Positions 57,236 to 64,000 of a stretch of DNA of 64,000 nt are shown here, one piece after another. How positions within the stretch are numbered: the stretch's first letter is position 1; each line of letters starts with the position of its first letter. Both the position numbers and the translations under genes were made by a program. The notes beneath the pieces were generated by a model. The model saw only the letters and a list, made by a program, of their open reading frames with translations, was not told the DNA's origin and searched no databases. The stretch comes from Agromyces sp. Marseille-P2726. Its GTDB lineage: Bacteria > Actinomycetota > Actinomycetes > Actinomycetales > Microbacteriaceae. Where the stretch lies: NCBI RefSeq assembly GCF_902809835.1, contig NZ_CADDWM010000015.1:186001-250000 (forward strand), read 5' to 3'.

Positions 57236-58756
57236 TCAGCCGTGCGACACGTCCTCGTCGACCCAGTCGAAGGTCTTCGAGACAGCCTTCTTCCACAGGC
57301 GGAGCTGACGGTCTCGCTCGGCCTCGTCCATCTGGGGCTCCCACCGGCGATCCTCCTGCCAGTTGGCGCGAAGGTCGTCGAGTCCCGACCAGAAGCCCAC
57401 TGCGAGACCGGCAGCGTACGCAGCGCCGAGCGCCGTGGTCTCGGCCACGACCGGCCGCACGACCGGCACACCGAGGATGTCGGCCTGGAACTGCATGAGC
57501 GTGTTGTTCGCGATCATGCCGCCGTCGACCTTGAGCTCGGTCAGATCCACGCCCGAGTCGGCGTTCACTGCGTCGAGCACCTCGCGCGTCTGGAAGGCGG
57601 TCGCTTCCAAGGCGGCGCGGGCGATGTGGCCCTTGTTCACGTAGCGGGTCAGGCCGACCAGGGCGCCACGAGCGTCGGGGCGCCAGTACGGGGCGAACAG
57701 CCCCGAGAAGGCCGGCACGAAGTACGCGCCGCCGTTGTCGTCGACGGTCTTCGCGAGCTCCTCCACCTCGGGGGCGCTCGAGATGATGCCGAGGTTGTCG
57801 CGCAGCCACTGGATGAGTGAGCCGGTGACCGCGATCGAGCCTTCGAGCGCGTAGTGCGCGGGCTGGTCGCCGAGCTTGTATCCGAGCGTGGTGAGCAGGC
57901 CGTTCTTGGAGTGGATGATCTCGGTGTCGGTGTTGAAGATGAGGAAGTTGCCCGTGCCGTACGTGTTCTTCGATTCACCGGAGTCGAACGCCGCCTGGCC
58001 GAAGGTCGCCGCCTGCTGGTCGCCGAGGATGCCTGCGACCGGCACCTCGCGGAGGAGGCTCGACGGCTCGACGGTGCCGTACACCTCCGAGGACGACCTG
58101 ATCTCGGGCATCATCGATCGCGGAACGCCGAACGCGTCGAGGATGTCGTCGCGCCAGCTCAGCGTCTCGAGATCCATGAACATCGTGCGGCTCGCGTTGG
58201 TGACATCCGTCGCGTGCACGCCACCCTCGGTTCCGCCGGTGAGGTTCCACAGCACCCAGCAGTCGGTGGTGCCGAACATCAGGTCGCCGGCCTCGGCCTT
58301 CTCGCGAGCGCCCTCGACGTTCTCGAGGATCCACACGATCTTGGTTCCCGAGAAGTAGGTGGCCAGCGGAAGCCCGACGTCCTGCTTGAAGCGCTCGACG
58401 CCACCGTCGGCGGCGAGCCGGTCGACGATGGGCTGGGTGCGGGTGTCCTGCCAGACGATGGCGTTGTAGACGGGCTCGCCGGTGTTCCTGTCCCAGACCA
58501 CCGCGGTCTCGCGCTGATTGGTGATGCCGACGGCGGCGATGTCGTGGCGGGTGATGTCGGCCTTGCCGAGCGCCTGCCCGATCACCTCCCGGGTGTTCCG
58601 CCAGATCTCCATCGGGTCGTGCTCGACCCATCCGGCCTTCGGGAAGATCTGCTCGTGTTCGAGCTGTCCGGACGCGACGATGGACCCCTTCCTGTCGAAG
58701 ACGATCGCGCGTGTCGACGTCGTGCCCTGGTCGATCGCCAGGATGTAGTCAGCCAT
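57236..58756 (-). CDS. glpK: Glycerol kinase
   Basis: 506 residues, FGGY family. It makes glycerol-3-phosphate with ATP. Motifs: [18 protein letters not shown] at the N-terminus, [21 protein letters not shown] (glycerol-binding Arg-Glu), [12 protein letters not shown], and the signature [22 protein letters not shown]. It follows glpF by 108 nt with a hairpin between. glpD is not in the window. Confidence 0.97.
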   Translation of the reverse strand: MADYILAIDQGTTSTRAIVFDRKGSIVASGQLEHEQIFPKAGWVEHDPMEIWRNTREVIGQALGKADITRHDIAAVGITNQRETAVVWDRNTGEPVYNAIVWQDTRTQPIVDRLAADGGVERFKQDVGLPLATYFSGTKIVWILENVEGAREKAEAGDLMFGTTDCWVLWNLTGGTEGGVHATDVTNASRTMFMDLETLSWRDDILDAFGVPRSMMPEIRSSSEVYGTVEPSSLLREVPVAGILGDQQAATFGQAAFDSGESKNTYGTGNFLIFNTDTEIIHSKNGLLTTLGYKLGDQPAHYALEGSIAVTGSLIQWLRDNLGIISSAPEVEELAKTVDDNGGAYFVPAFSGLFAPYWRPDARGALVGLTRYVNKGHIARAALEATAFQTREVLDAVNADSGVDLTELKVDGGMIANNTLMQFQADILGVPVVRPVVAETTALGAAYAAGLAVGFWSGLDDLRANWQEDRRWEPQMDEAERDRQLRLWKKAVSKTFDWVDEDVSHG

Positions 58757-58827
58757 GACTTCCTCTCAATGTTGCGATGCCCGCAACCGCAGTCGGGCGG
58801 GCACGGGTGTTTCGATGCCGAAATGAC

Positions 58828-58857
58828 GCGGGGCCGGCCCTCACGGACCGGCCCCGC
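58828..58857 (-). terminator. Hairpin in the glpF-glpK gap (partial terminator or mRNA-processing stem)
   Basis: A 10-bp perfect GC stem (GCGGGGCCGG with its complement) and a 10-nt loop lies just after the glpF stop on the glpFK transcript. It may reduce glpK expression relative to glpF. Confidence 0.45.
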
Positions 58858-58864
58858 CGGATGG

Positions 58865-59650
58865 TCAGGTGATGATCGGCAGGAGTGGGATCGCGGCCCA
58901 TCCGGCGATCAGGCCGCCGATGATGGGGCCGACGACGGGAACCCAGGAGTACGCCCAGTCGGACGATCCCTTGCCCCTGATCGGCAGGAACGCGTGCGCG
59001 ATGCGCGGACCGAGGTCGCGGGCCGGGTTGATCGCATACCCCGTCGGACCACCGAGGGACACGCCGATACCGATGACGAGCAGCGCGACGGGGAGCGCTC
59101 CGAGCGCCGCGAGGCCGCCGTCACCCTGCCGGCCGCCGCCGAACCCGATGACGACGAACACCAGCACGAAGGTGCCGATGATCTCGGTGACGAGGTTCCA
59201 CGCGTAGTTGCGGATGCCGGGGCCCGTCGAGAACGTGCCGAGCTTGGGGGCCGGGTCGGGCTCCTCGTCGAAGTGCTGCTTGTAGGCCAGCCACACGAGC
59301 ACGGCGCCGATGATCGCGCCGATCATCTGGGCCAGTATGTAGGCCGAGACGGACAATGGGTCGACCGGGACGGTGATCCCGAGTCCTGCGTTGCCGAACT
59401 CGGTCGCGCCGTTCGCCACGAGGCCGAGGGTGACCGCCGGGTTGATGTGCGCGCCCGATGCGTAGGCGACGATGACACCGGAGAAGACCGCGAGGCCCCA
59501 GCCGATCGTCACCATGAGGAACCCGCCGTTGAAGCCCTTCGTCTTCGCGAGGGCGACGTTGGCGACGACGCCGCAACCGAGAAGCACCAGCATGCCGGTG
59601 CCCACCAGCTCGGAGAGGAACAACCTCCAGAGATCGTCCACGTTGACCAT
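58865..59650 (-). CDS. glpF: Glycerol uptake facilitator (MIP/aquaporin family)
   Basis: 261 residues, six membrane helices plus two half-helices. The NPA boxes are HINPAVTLG and the aquaglyceroporin-type [12 protein letters not shown]; the Asp after the second NPA box favours glycerol over water. It heads the glpF-glpK operon, divergent from dhaKLM with 210 nt between the starts. Confidence 0.95.
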   Translation of the reverse strand: MVNVDDLWRLFLSELVGTGMLVLLGCGVVANVALAKTKGFNGGFLMVTIGWGLAVFSGVIVAYASGAHINPAVTLGLVANGATEFGNAGLGITVPVDPLSVSAYILAQMIGAIIGAVLVWLAYKQHFDEEPDPAPKLGTFSTGPGIRNYAWNLVTEIIGTFVLVFVVIGFGGGRQGDGGLAALGALPVALLVIGIGVSLGGPTGYAINPARDLGPRIAHAFLPIRGKGSSDWAYSWVPVVGPIIGGLIAGWAAIPLLPIIT

Positions 59651-59860
59651 CCATCCTTTTCGCTAGGCCCAGGGCCGTCGCCCGTGGGGCGGAACAAGGC
59701 AACACTACTCACAGGAGACCCTCAGGCGGAACGGTTCGTCGGCGATTCGATTCCGCCACTACCGGCCGGGCCGCGTGCTGGCGTAGGTTGGCGGGGGAGT
59801 GCTGCGTCGGCGTCGCTGCATGGGTGCTCGGCGTGCGGCAGCCATGGAGAAGGGGTGCCC

Positions 59861-60862
59861 GTGAAGAAGATCATCAACGATCCGAAGCGCGTCGTCGACG
59901 AGTCGGTGGCGGGCTTCGGCCTGGCACATGCCGACATCCTGCGCGTCGAGATGGATCCGATCCATGTCGTCCGCGCCGACGCTCCCGTGGCCGGGAAAGT
60001 GGGAATCGTCAGCGGCGGCGGAAGCGGTCATGAGCCCCTGCACGCCGGCTTCGTCGGCTTCGGCATGCTCGACGCCGCGGTGCCGGGGGCCGTCTTCACC
60101 TCGCCGACACCTGACCCGATCCTCGCCGCGACCAAGGCGGTCGACGGTGGGGCCGGCGTGCTGCACATCGTGAAGAATTACACCGGGGATGTCCTGAACT
60201 TCGAGACCGCCGCCGACCTGGCCGGTGCCGACGGCATCGACGTGCGAGCGGTCGTCACCAACGACGACGGGGCCGTGAAGGACTCCCTCTACACCGCCGG
60301 TCGACGTGGAGTCGGCGGCACCGTGCTCGTCGAGAAGATCGCCGGGGCCCGTGCGCAGGCGGGGGGATCGCTCGATGAGGTCGCCGGGGTGGCCGAGCGC
60401 GTGAACGCGAATGCGCGCTCCATGGGCATCGCCCTCACCCCCTGCATCGTCCCGCACGCGGGGGAGCCGAGCTTCACGCTGGCGGAGGACGAGATCGAGA
60501 TCGGCATCGGGATCCACGGTGAGCCCGGCCGGGAGCGCATCAAGCTCGAACCGGCCGATGCGCTCGTCGATCGGATGCTCCAGCCGATCCTTGAGGACCT
60601 TCCGTACTCGAGCGGCGACCGCGTGCTGCTCTTCGTGAACGGCATGGGCGGCACGCCGCTCGTCGAGCTGTACATCGCCTATCGGCGGGCCGTGGAGGTG
60701 CTCGAGGAGCGGGGCATCGACGTCACTCGTTCCCTCGTGGGCAACTACATCACCTCGCTCGAGATGCAGGGCATGTCGATCACGTTGCTGAAGCTCGATG
60801 ACGAGATGATCGAGCTGTGGGATGCCCCGGTGCAGACCGCGGCACTTCGGTGGGGACGATAG
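59861..60862 (+). CDS. dhaK: PTS-dependent dihydroxyacetone kinase, DhaK subunit
   Basis: 333 residues. It binds dihydroxyacetone covalently through His219 (GIGIHGEPG) and receives phosphate from Dha[19 protein letters not shown] (His57) is the substrate-site motif. GTG 59861 has GGAGAAGG upstream. The first of three tightly packed genes dhaK-dhaL-dhaM. No glycerol dehydrogenase lies nearby to make dihydroxyacetone. Confidence 0.96.
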   Translation: MKKIINDPKRVVDESVAGFGLAHADILRVEMDPIHVVRADAPVAGKVGIVSGGGSGHEPLHAGFVGFGMLDAAVPGAVFTSPTPDPILAATKAVDGGAGVLHIVKNYTGDVLNFETAADLAGADGIDVRAVVTNDDGAVKDSLYTAGRRGVGGTVLVEKIAGARAQAGGSLDEVAGVAERVNANARSMGIALTPCIVPHAGEPSFTLAEDEIEIGIGIHGEPGRERIKLEPADALVDRMLQPILEDLPYSSGDRVLLFVNGMGGTPLVELYIAYRRAVEVLEERGIDVTRSLVGNYITSLEMQGMSITLLKLDDEMIELWDAPVQTAALRWGR

Positions 60863-60871
60863 GGAGGCACC

Positions 60872-61519
60872 GTGGGACTGGACATCACCTGGGCGGTGGA
60901 CTGGGTCAGGCGGAGCGCGGATGTGCTGTCCGACCACCGCGTCGAGTTGATCACGCTCGACCGCGAGATCGGCGACGGCGACCACGGCGAGAACATGGAC
61001 CGGGGTTTCCAGGCCGTGCTGCCGAAGCTCGATGACCTGCCTGCCGGATCCACCCCCGGTGATGTCCTGAAGCTCGTCGCAACGACGCTGATCTCGACGG
61101 GCGGCGGCGCGGCGGGGCCGCTGTACGGCACGGCGTTCCTGCGGGGAGCGGGGGCGGCCGATTCCTCGGCGTCACTCGACGGCCCCGCGGTTGCTGCCGT
61201 GCTCGCGGCCGCACGAGACGGCATCGTGGCTCGCGGCAAGGCGGAACCCGGCGACAAGACCATGGTGGATGCCTGGACTCCGGCGGTGGATGCCGCGGAG
61301 GCCGCGGCTTCCGACGGGGCGGATGCCGCGGCGGTGCTTGCGGCTGCGGCATCCGCCGCGTGGGCCGGTGCGGAGGCGACGGAGCCGCTCGTCGCGCGGA
61401 AGGGCCGGGCCAGCTATCTGGGGGAGCGTTCGGCAGGGCACCGCGATCCCGGAGCGCAGTCCACCGCGCTGCTCCTGCAGGCGGCGGCCGACACGGCGTC
61501 CGCCGCCGCGGGGGCCTGA
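60872..61519 (+). CDS. dhaL: Dihydroxyacetone kinase, ADP-binding DhaL subunit
   Basis: 215 residues, all-helical. The two-metal ADP site is ITLDREIGDGDHGENMDRG (~28-46). ISTGGGAAGPLYGTAFLRGA and KTMVDAWTPAVDAAEAA follow. DhaL keeps ADP bound and is rephosphorylated by DhaM. Starts at GTG 60872, 9 nt after dhaK, and is followed by dhaM after one base. Confidence 0.95.
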   Translation: MGLDITWAVDWVRRSADVLSDHRVELITLDREIGDGDHGENMDRGFQAVLPKLDDLPAGSTPGDVLKLVATTLISTGGGAAGPLYGTAFLRGAGAADSSASLDGPAVAAVLAAARDGIVARGKAEPGDKTMVDAWTPAVDAAEAAASDGADAAAVLAAAASAAWAGAEATEPLVARKGRASYLGERSAGHRDPGAQSTALLLQAAADTASAAAGA

Positions 61520-61520
61520 G

Positions 61521-62246
61521 GTGGGCACGCCGGGAAAAGTCGGCATCGTGTTCGTCTCGCACTCCGCCCGCATCGCGGCGGGCCTGGTCGAGCTCGCCAC
61601 GCAGATGGCTCCGAGCGCCTCGTTGTTCGCAGCCGGAGGCACTGATGATGGACGCATCGGGACGAGCTTCGACCTCGTGAGCGCCGGCATCGCCGAGGTG
61701 GACTCGGGCGAGGGTGTCGCCGTGCTGTGCGACCTCGGCTCGGCGATCCTGACCGCTGAGACCGCGATCGAGTTCCTCGACGACGACGTTCGCAACCGGG
61801 TTCGCATCGTCGATGCTCCGCTTGTCGAAGGGGGAGTGGCCGCTGCGGTGGCAGCCGAGGCCGGCGATGATCTCGAACAGGTCGTGGCGGCGGCGGAGTC
61901 CGCGCGGGCGGTCGCCGCAACGGGTGCGGGCGCTGAGCCGGCGGATGCCGCGGAGGAGAGGTTCGACCGAGGACGTGGCGGCGCGGCATCCGGCCACGCT
62001 CGGACCGTGACCCTCGTCAACGCCGACGGCCTGCACGCGCGACCCGCCGCGGAGCTCGTGAAGCTCGCCAGCACCTTTCCCGAGCGGGTCACCGTCAACG
62101 GCGTCGACGCGAAGAGCCTGCTCGCGATCATGTCCCTCGGGTTGACCAAGGGGGCTACGGTCGAGATCGCGAGCGATGACCCCGAGGGCGGGCGCGCGGT
62201 CGAGGCGTTGGCCGCTCTCGCGGAATCCGGCTTCGGCGAGCACTGA
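61521..62246 (+). CDS. dhaM: PTS-dependent dihydroxyacetone kinase phosphotransferase DhaM, fused to an HPr domain
   Basis: 241 residues. Residues ~1-130 are an EIIA-mannose-type domain with the phospho-His14 (IVFVSHSARIAAG) and CDLGSAILTAETAIEFLDDD. An Ala/Glu linker leads to an HPr domain (~160-241) with phospho-His172 in NADGLHARPAAELVKLAS. E. coli DhaM carries a further EI-like piece that is absent here, so general PTS enzyme I must phosphorylate this HPr domain. Phosphate then flows to DhaL. GTG 61521 begins 1 nt after the dhaL stop. Confidence 0.94.
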   Translation: MGTPGKVGIVFVSHSARIAAGLVELATQMAPSASLFAAGGTDDGRIGTSFDLVSAGIAEVDSGEGVAVLCDLGSAILTAETAIEFLDDDVRNRVRIVDAPLVEGGVAAAVAAEAGDDLEQVVAAAESARAVAATGAGAEPADAAEERFDRGRGGAASGHARTVTLVNADGLHARPAAELVKLASTFPERVTVNGVDAKSLLAIMSLGLTKGATVEIASDDPEGGRAVEALAALAESGFGEH

Positions 62247-62269
62247 GAGCGAGCTGAGGGCCCTTGGGG

Positions 62270-63031
62270 CTACTTGCCGCCCGCGACTCGGATGTCGGCG
62301 CCTGACGTGTACGAGGCGTCCGGTGAGAACAGGTAGGCCACAGCGCCGGCGATCTCATGCACCTCACCCGGGCGTCGCATCGGGATGCCGGGGGCACGCT
62401 CGTCGGGTGCGTTCGGTCGTCCAGCGACAGCATGGATCTCGGTGCGCGTCGTGCCGGGGGAGACGGTGTTCACTCGAACACCGACCGGGCCGAACTCCTT
62501 CGCGGCATCGGTCGTGAGCATGTTGATCGCAGCCTTGCTCATGGCGTAGGGGATGTACGTGTTCGCGGAGCCGGTCGCTCCGGCGCTGGAGGAGATGTTC
62601 ACGATGCAACCGCCGGCCCCGCCTCGATCGGTCGCCATGTGGCTGATCGCCGCCTGCGTGAGCACGATCGGCGCGAGCACGTTGATGCGGAAGAGCAGCT
62701 CCGTTTCGTCGATGTCGACGTCGAGGAAGCTTCCGATGCGTCCGGTGATGCCGGCGTTGTTCACGAGACCGGTGACCGCGCCGAACTCGGCGACGGCCGA
62801 GGGCACGACCGTGGAAGCGGCATCCAGATCGGCGAGGTCGATCCGAAGTAGGAGGACACGAGCGCCGGATGCCTCGCACGCGCGTACGACGTCGGCCGCT
62901 TCTTCCTCACGCTCGCGGTAGGTGAGCACGAGATCGTGTCCGTCTGCCGCGAGTCGCTCGGCGATCGCGGCACCGATGCCTCGGCTGGCTCCGGTGATGA
63001 TCGTGACGGGGCGGTTCGAATCCGAGTGCAT
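62270..63031 (-). CDS. Short-chain dehydrogenase/reductase (SDR) family oxidoreductase
   Basis: 253 residues. Classical SDR: TIITGASRGIGAAIAERLA (cofactor glycine motif), VTGLVNNAGITG, the catalytic Ser in VNISSSAGATG, Tyr-x-x-x-Lys in YIPYAMSKAAINM, and GVRVNTVSPGTTRTEIH. The Thr-Arg region after the first strand and the YREREEE segment suggest NADPH. The substrate is unknown. TAGGCT (63043-63038) lies 6 nt before ATG 63031. Confidence 0.92.
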   Translation of the reverse strand: MHSDSNRPVTIITGASRGIGAAIAERLAADGHDLVLTYREREEEAADVVRACEASGARVLLLRIDLADLDAASTVVPSAVAEFGAVTGLVNNAGITGRIGSFLDVDIDETELLFRINVLAPIVLTQAAISHMATDRGGAGGCIVNISSSAGATGSANTYIPYAMSKAAINMLTTDAAKEFGPVGVRVNTVSPGTTRTEIHAVAGRPNAPDERAPGIPMRRPGEVHEIAGAVAYLFSPDASYTSGADIRVAGGK

Positions 63032-63037
63032 CTGCCC

Positions 63038-63043
63038 AGCCTA
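63038..63043 (-). promoter_or_regulatory. -10 element of a predicted leaderless promoter (SDR gene)
   Basis: TAGGCT on the minus strand is followed after 6 nt by ATG 63031. Confidence 0.5.
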
Positions 63044-63088
63044 TGGCGGGTCGCCCCGCGATGCTGGCGCATGAAGCGGAGGCGGGCG

Positions 63089-63094
63089 TACCAT
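63089..63094 (+). promoter_or_regulatory. -10 element of a predicted leaderless promoter (small zinc-motif gene)
   Basis: TACCAT is followed after 7 nt by ATG 63102. Confidence 0.45.
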
Positions 63095-63101
63095 CAGCAC
63101 A

Positions 63102-63434
63102 ATGGCACGCGAAGAGGCGAGCCCGCCCCAGGGCAACACGTTCACACGATTCTTCGATCGCGTCGACCGGGCGCTGCAGCCCGTGTTCGAGGAGCGCCGA
63201 GCGCCGTCGGATGACGACGGCCCGACGCAGCCCACGGATCAGAAGCCCTGCCCGATCTGCGGGCACCCCATGTTCGAGCATCTGATCGACCATTCGACCC
63301 CCAACGCGGTGCTCATCTGCCCGACCGATGAGCGATTGCCCGAGCGCGAGGTCGAGGGCCCGTACAACGAGCTCGGCATGCCCGCGAGCGGCCGCCGCGC
63401 CGAGAGGTTCGAGGAGCGCCGAGAGGCCCGGTGA
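63102..63434 (+). CDS. Conserved hypothetical protein with zinc-ribbon-like motif
   Basis: 110 residues. The central segment CPICGHPMFEHLIDHSTPNAVLICP has Cys-x-x-Cys and a later Cys with nearby His residues, so it may bind zinc. The ends are charged and probably disordered. I recognise it as a type of small protein common in this family but know no function. It is divergent from the SDR gene with 70 nt between starts. The following 222 nt (63435-63656) show no convincing gene. Confidence 0.75.
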   Translation: MAREEASPPQGNTFTRFFDRVDRALQPVFEERRAPSDDDGPTQPTDQKPCPICGHPMFEHLIDHSTPNAVLICPTDERLPEREVEGPYNELGMPASGRRAERFEERREAR

Positions 63435-63573
63435 GCGTGTCGCCCGAGTGAGTCCGACGCCCGAGGAGATCGGGAAGCCGTTGCGGCGCGCGTCGTTCCC
63501 GATTCTCGGCGCTGAGGCTCGTCGGGGGAGGCATACGTCGCGGGCGTGGGTCGATCCGGAATCCTGTTCCGAC

Positions 63574-63587
63574 ATAATGTGCATTAT
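63574..63587. repeat. AT-rich 14-bp palindrome in the intergenic region
   Basis: ATAATGTGCATTAT is a perfect palindrome with a 2-nt centre, in a 222-nt gap between convergent genes in otherwise GC-rich DNA. Confidence 0.5.
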
Positions 63588-63656
63588 CGGCGCACGAGGG
63601 TTCGAGCGCGATCGTGACGGGATCGCTGCTCAGGTGCGCGTTGATCCAGGTGGTGC

Positions 63657-64000
63657 TCACCACGGCATGTCGCGGTCGACCGAGCGCTCGGAGTCGTCGG
63701 GGAACTCCGGGAGTTCGCTGCCGCCGGCGCGGATGCAGAGCCAGCGAAGCTGTTCGGGACTGTCGGGCGTGCAACGCCACGTGCGCCAGACGCCCTGACC
63801 GACGCGGATCAGCGTGCCCGGCCCAACCTCGAGCACATCGTCGTCGAGTCCCATCTGGCCACGCCCGGCCAGGAAGACGTAGAGCTCCTCGACCCTCGCG
63901 TGCCGATGCCAATAGCCGGCCTCCTCGCCCGGCTCGAGCGCGTTCGCGGTGAGGCCGATGTACTGCATCGTCAACTCGTGGTCGACGACGCGTCGGCCGT
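63657..64000 (-). CDS. Cupin domain-containing protein (N-terminus beyond right edge)
   Basis: The frame is open to the window edge; the visible 113 residues are the C-terminal part. The cupin motifs are EEAGYWHRHARVEELYVFLAGRGQM (metal-binding His pair and Glu) and VGPGTLIRVGQGVWRTW. The family members I recall carry the preceding RRVVDHELTMQYIGLTANALEPG, which is also seen here upstream of a TTG at 63974, so the true start lies outside. No substrate is known; sugar-phosphate isomerase or small-molecule binding roles occur in the fold. Confidence 0.85.
   Translation of the reverse strand, partial: GRRVVDHELTMQYIGLTANALEPGEEAGYWHRHARVEELYVFLAGRGQMGLDDDVLEVGPGTLIRVGQGVWRTWRCTPDSPEQLRWLCIRAGGSELPEFPDDSERSVDRDMPW

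Noticed and set aside
58828..58857. Riboswitch between glpF and glpK
   Set aside because: Only one short GC hairpin is present, with no conserved aptamer-like core.
63435..63656. Additional coding sequence in the gap before the cupin gene
   Set aside because: Open frames on both strands have shadow-like composition and no recognisable domain or start signals.

Overview
The window is high-GC chromosomal DNA of an actinobacterium, most likely a member of the Microbacteriaceae (an Agromyces/Leifsonia/Microbacterium-type organism). This rests on the gene set (DUF3145, DUF4191, DUF3043, a DUF7455-like zinc protein, PpgK, an actinobacterial CtaF, GlnA2-GlnE, a FasR-type regulator beside fabD-fabH-acpP-fabF), on the density of the word GGCATCCG/CGGATGCC, and on frequent GTG/TTG starts. 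I see no rRNA, insertion sequence, prophage, CRISPR array or defence island. It is core genome, tightly packed, with one tRNA and the RNase P RNA.

Layout. 1-3.5 kb: edge of an unknown zinc-motif gene, a family A DNA polymerase-like protein, a PadR regulator and a DUF3145 protein. 3.6-11.3 kb, minus strand: aceE-fasR-fabD-fabH-acpP-fabF, joining acetyl-CoA production to type II fatty acid synthesis. 11.4-16.3 kb: AhpE peroxiredoxin, a membrane protein, tRNA-Val, a monooxygenase-TetR pair with an operator-like palindrome, a Nif3-like protein and a coiled-coil zinc-ribbon protein. 16.3-19.5 kb: rnpB, polyphosphate glucokinase, methionine aminopeptidase, a small SPOR-like protein and panB. 19.6-26.3 kb: nitrogen assimilation (glnA2, glnE, glnA), with a well-formed GlnR box in front of glnA. 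26.4-29.3 kb: RDD and DUF4191 membrane proteins and a membrane-anchored pseudokinase. 29.3-33.8 kb: E2 (reading frame broken by a 157-nt inverted duplication) and E3 of the 2-oxoacid dehydrogenases, then leucyl aminopeptidase. 33.9-38.7 kb: a PAC2 protein, the primary sigma factor and a MurT/GatD pair that contains no cysteine. 38.8-43.8 kb: small zinc protein, then convergent topoisomerase subunits. 43.9-47.5 kb: phosphodiesterase, DUF3043, M20 dipeptidase and ErpA-like protein. 47.7-56 kb: the aerobic respiratory chain, ctaCDF facing ctaE-qcrCAB. 56-62.2 kb: trpD, then glycerol uptake and phosphorylation (glpF-glpK) divergent from PTS-dependent dihydroxyacetone kinase (dhaKLM). 62.3-64 kb: an SDR, a small zinc-motif protein and a cupin running off the right edge.

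The strongest candidates for new biology are the cysteine-free MurT/GatD pair (possibly adapted to the type-B peptidoglycan of this family), the repeated leaderless promoter architecture (a TANNNT hexamer 6-7 nt before the start codon), including one face-to-face pair with only 11 nt between start codons, and the inverted duplication inside the E2 gene, which I suspect is an assembly or library artefact. All calls are from reading the sequence and recalled family knowledge; no database search was possible.
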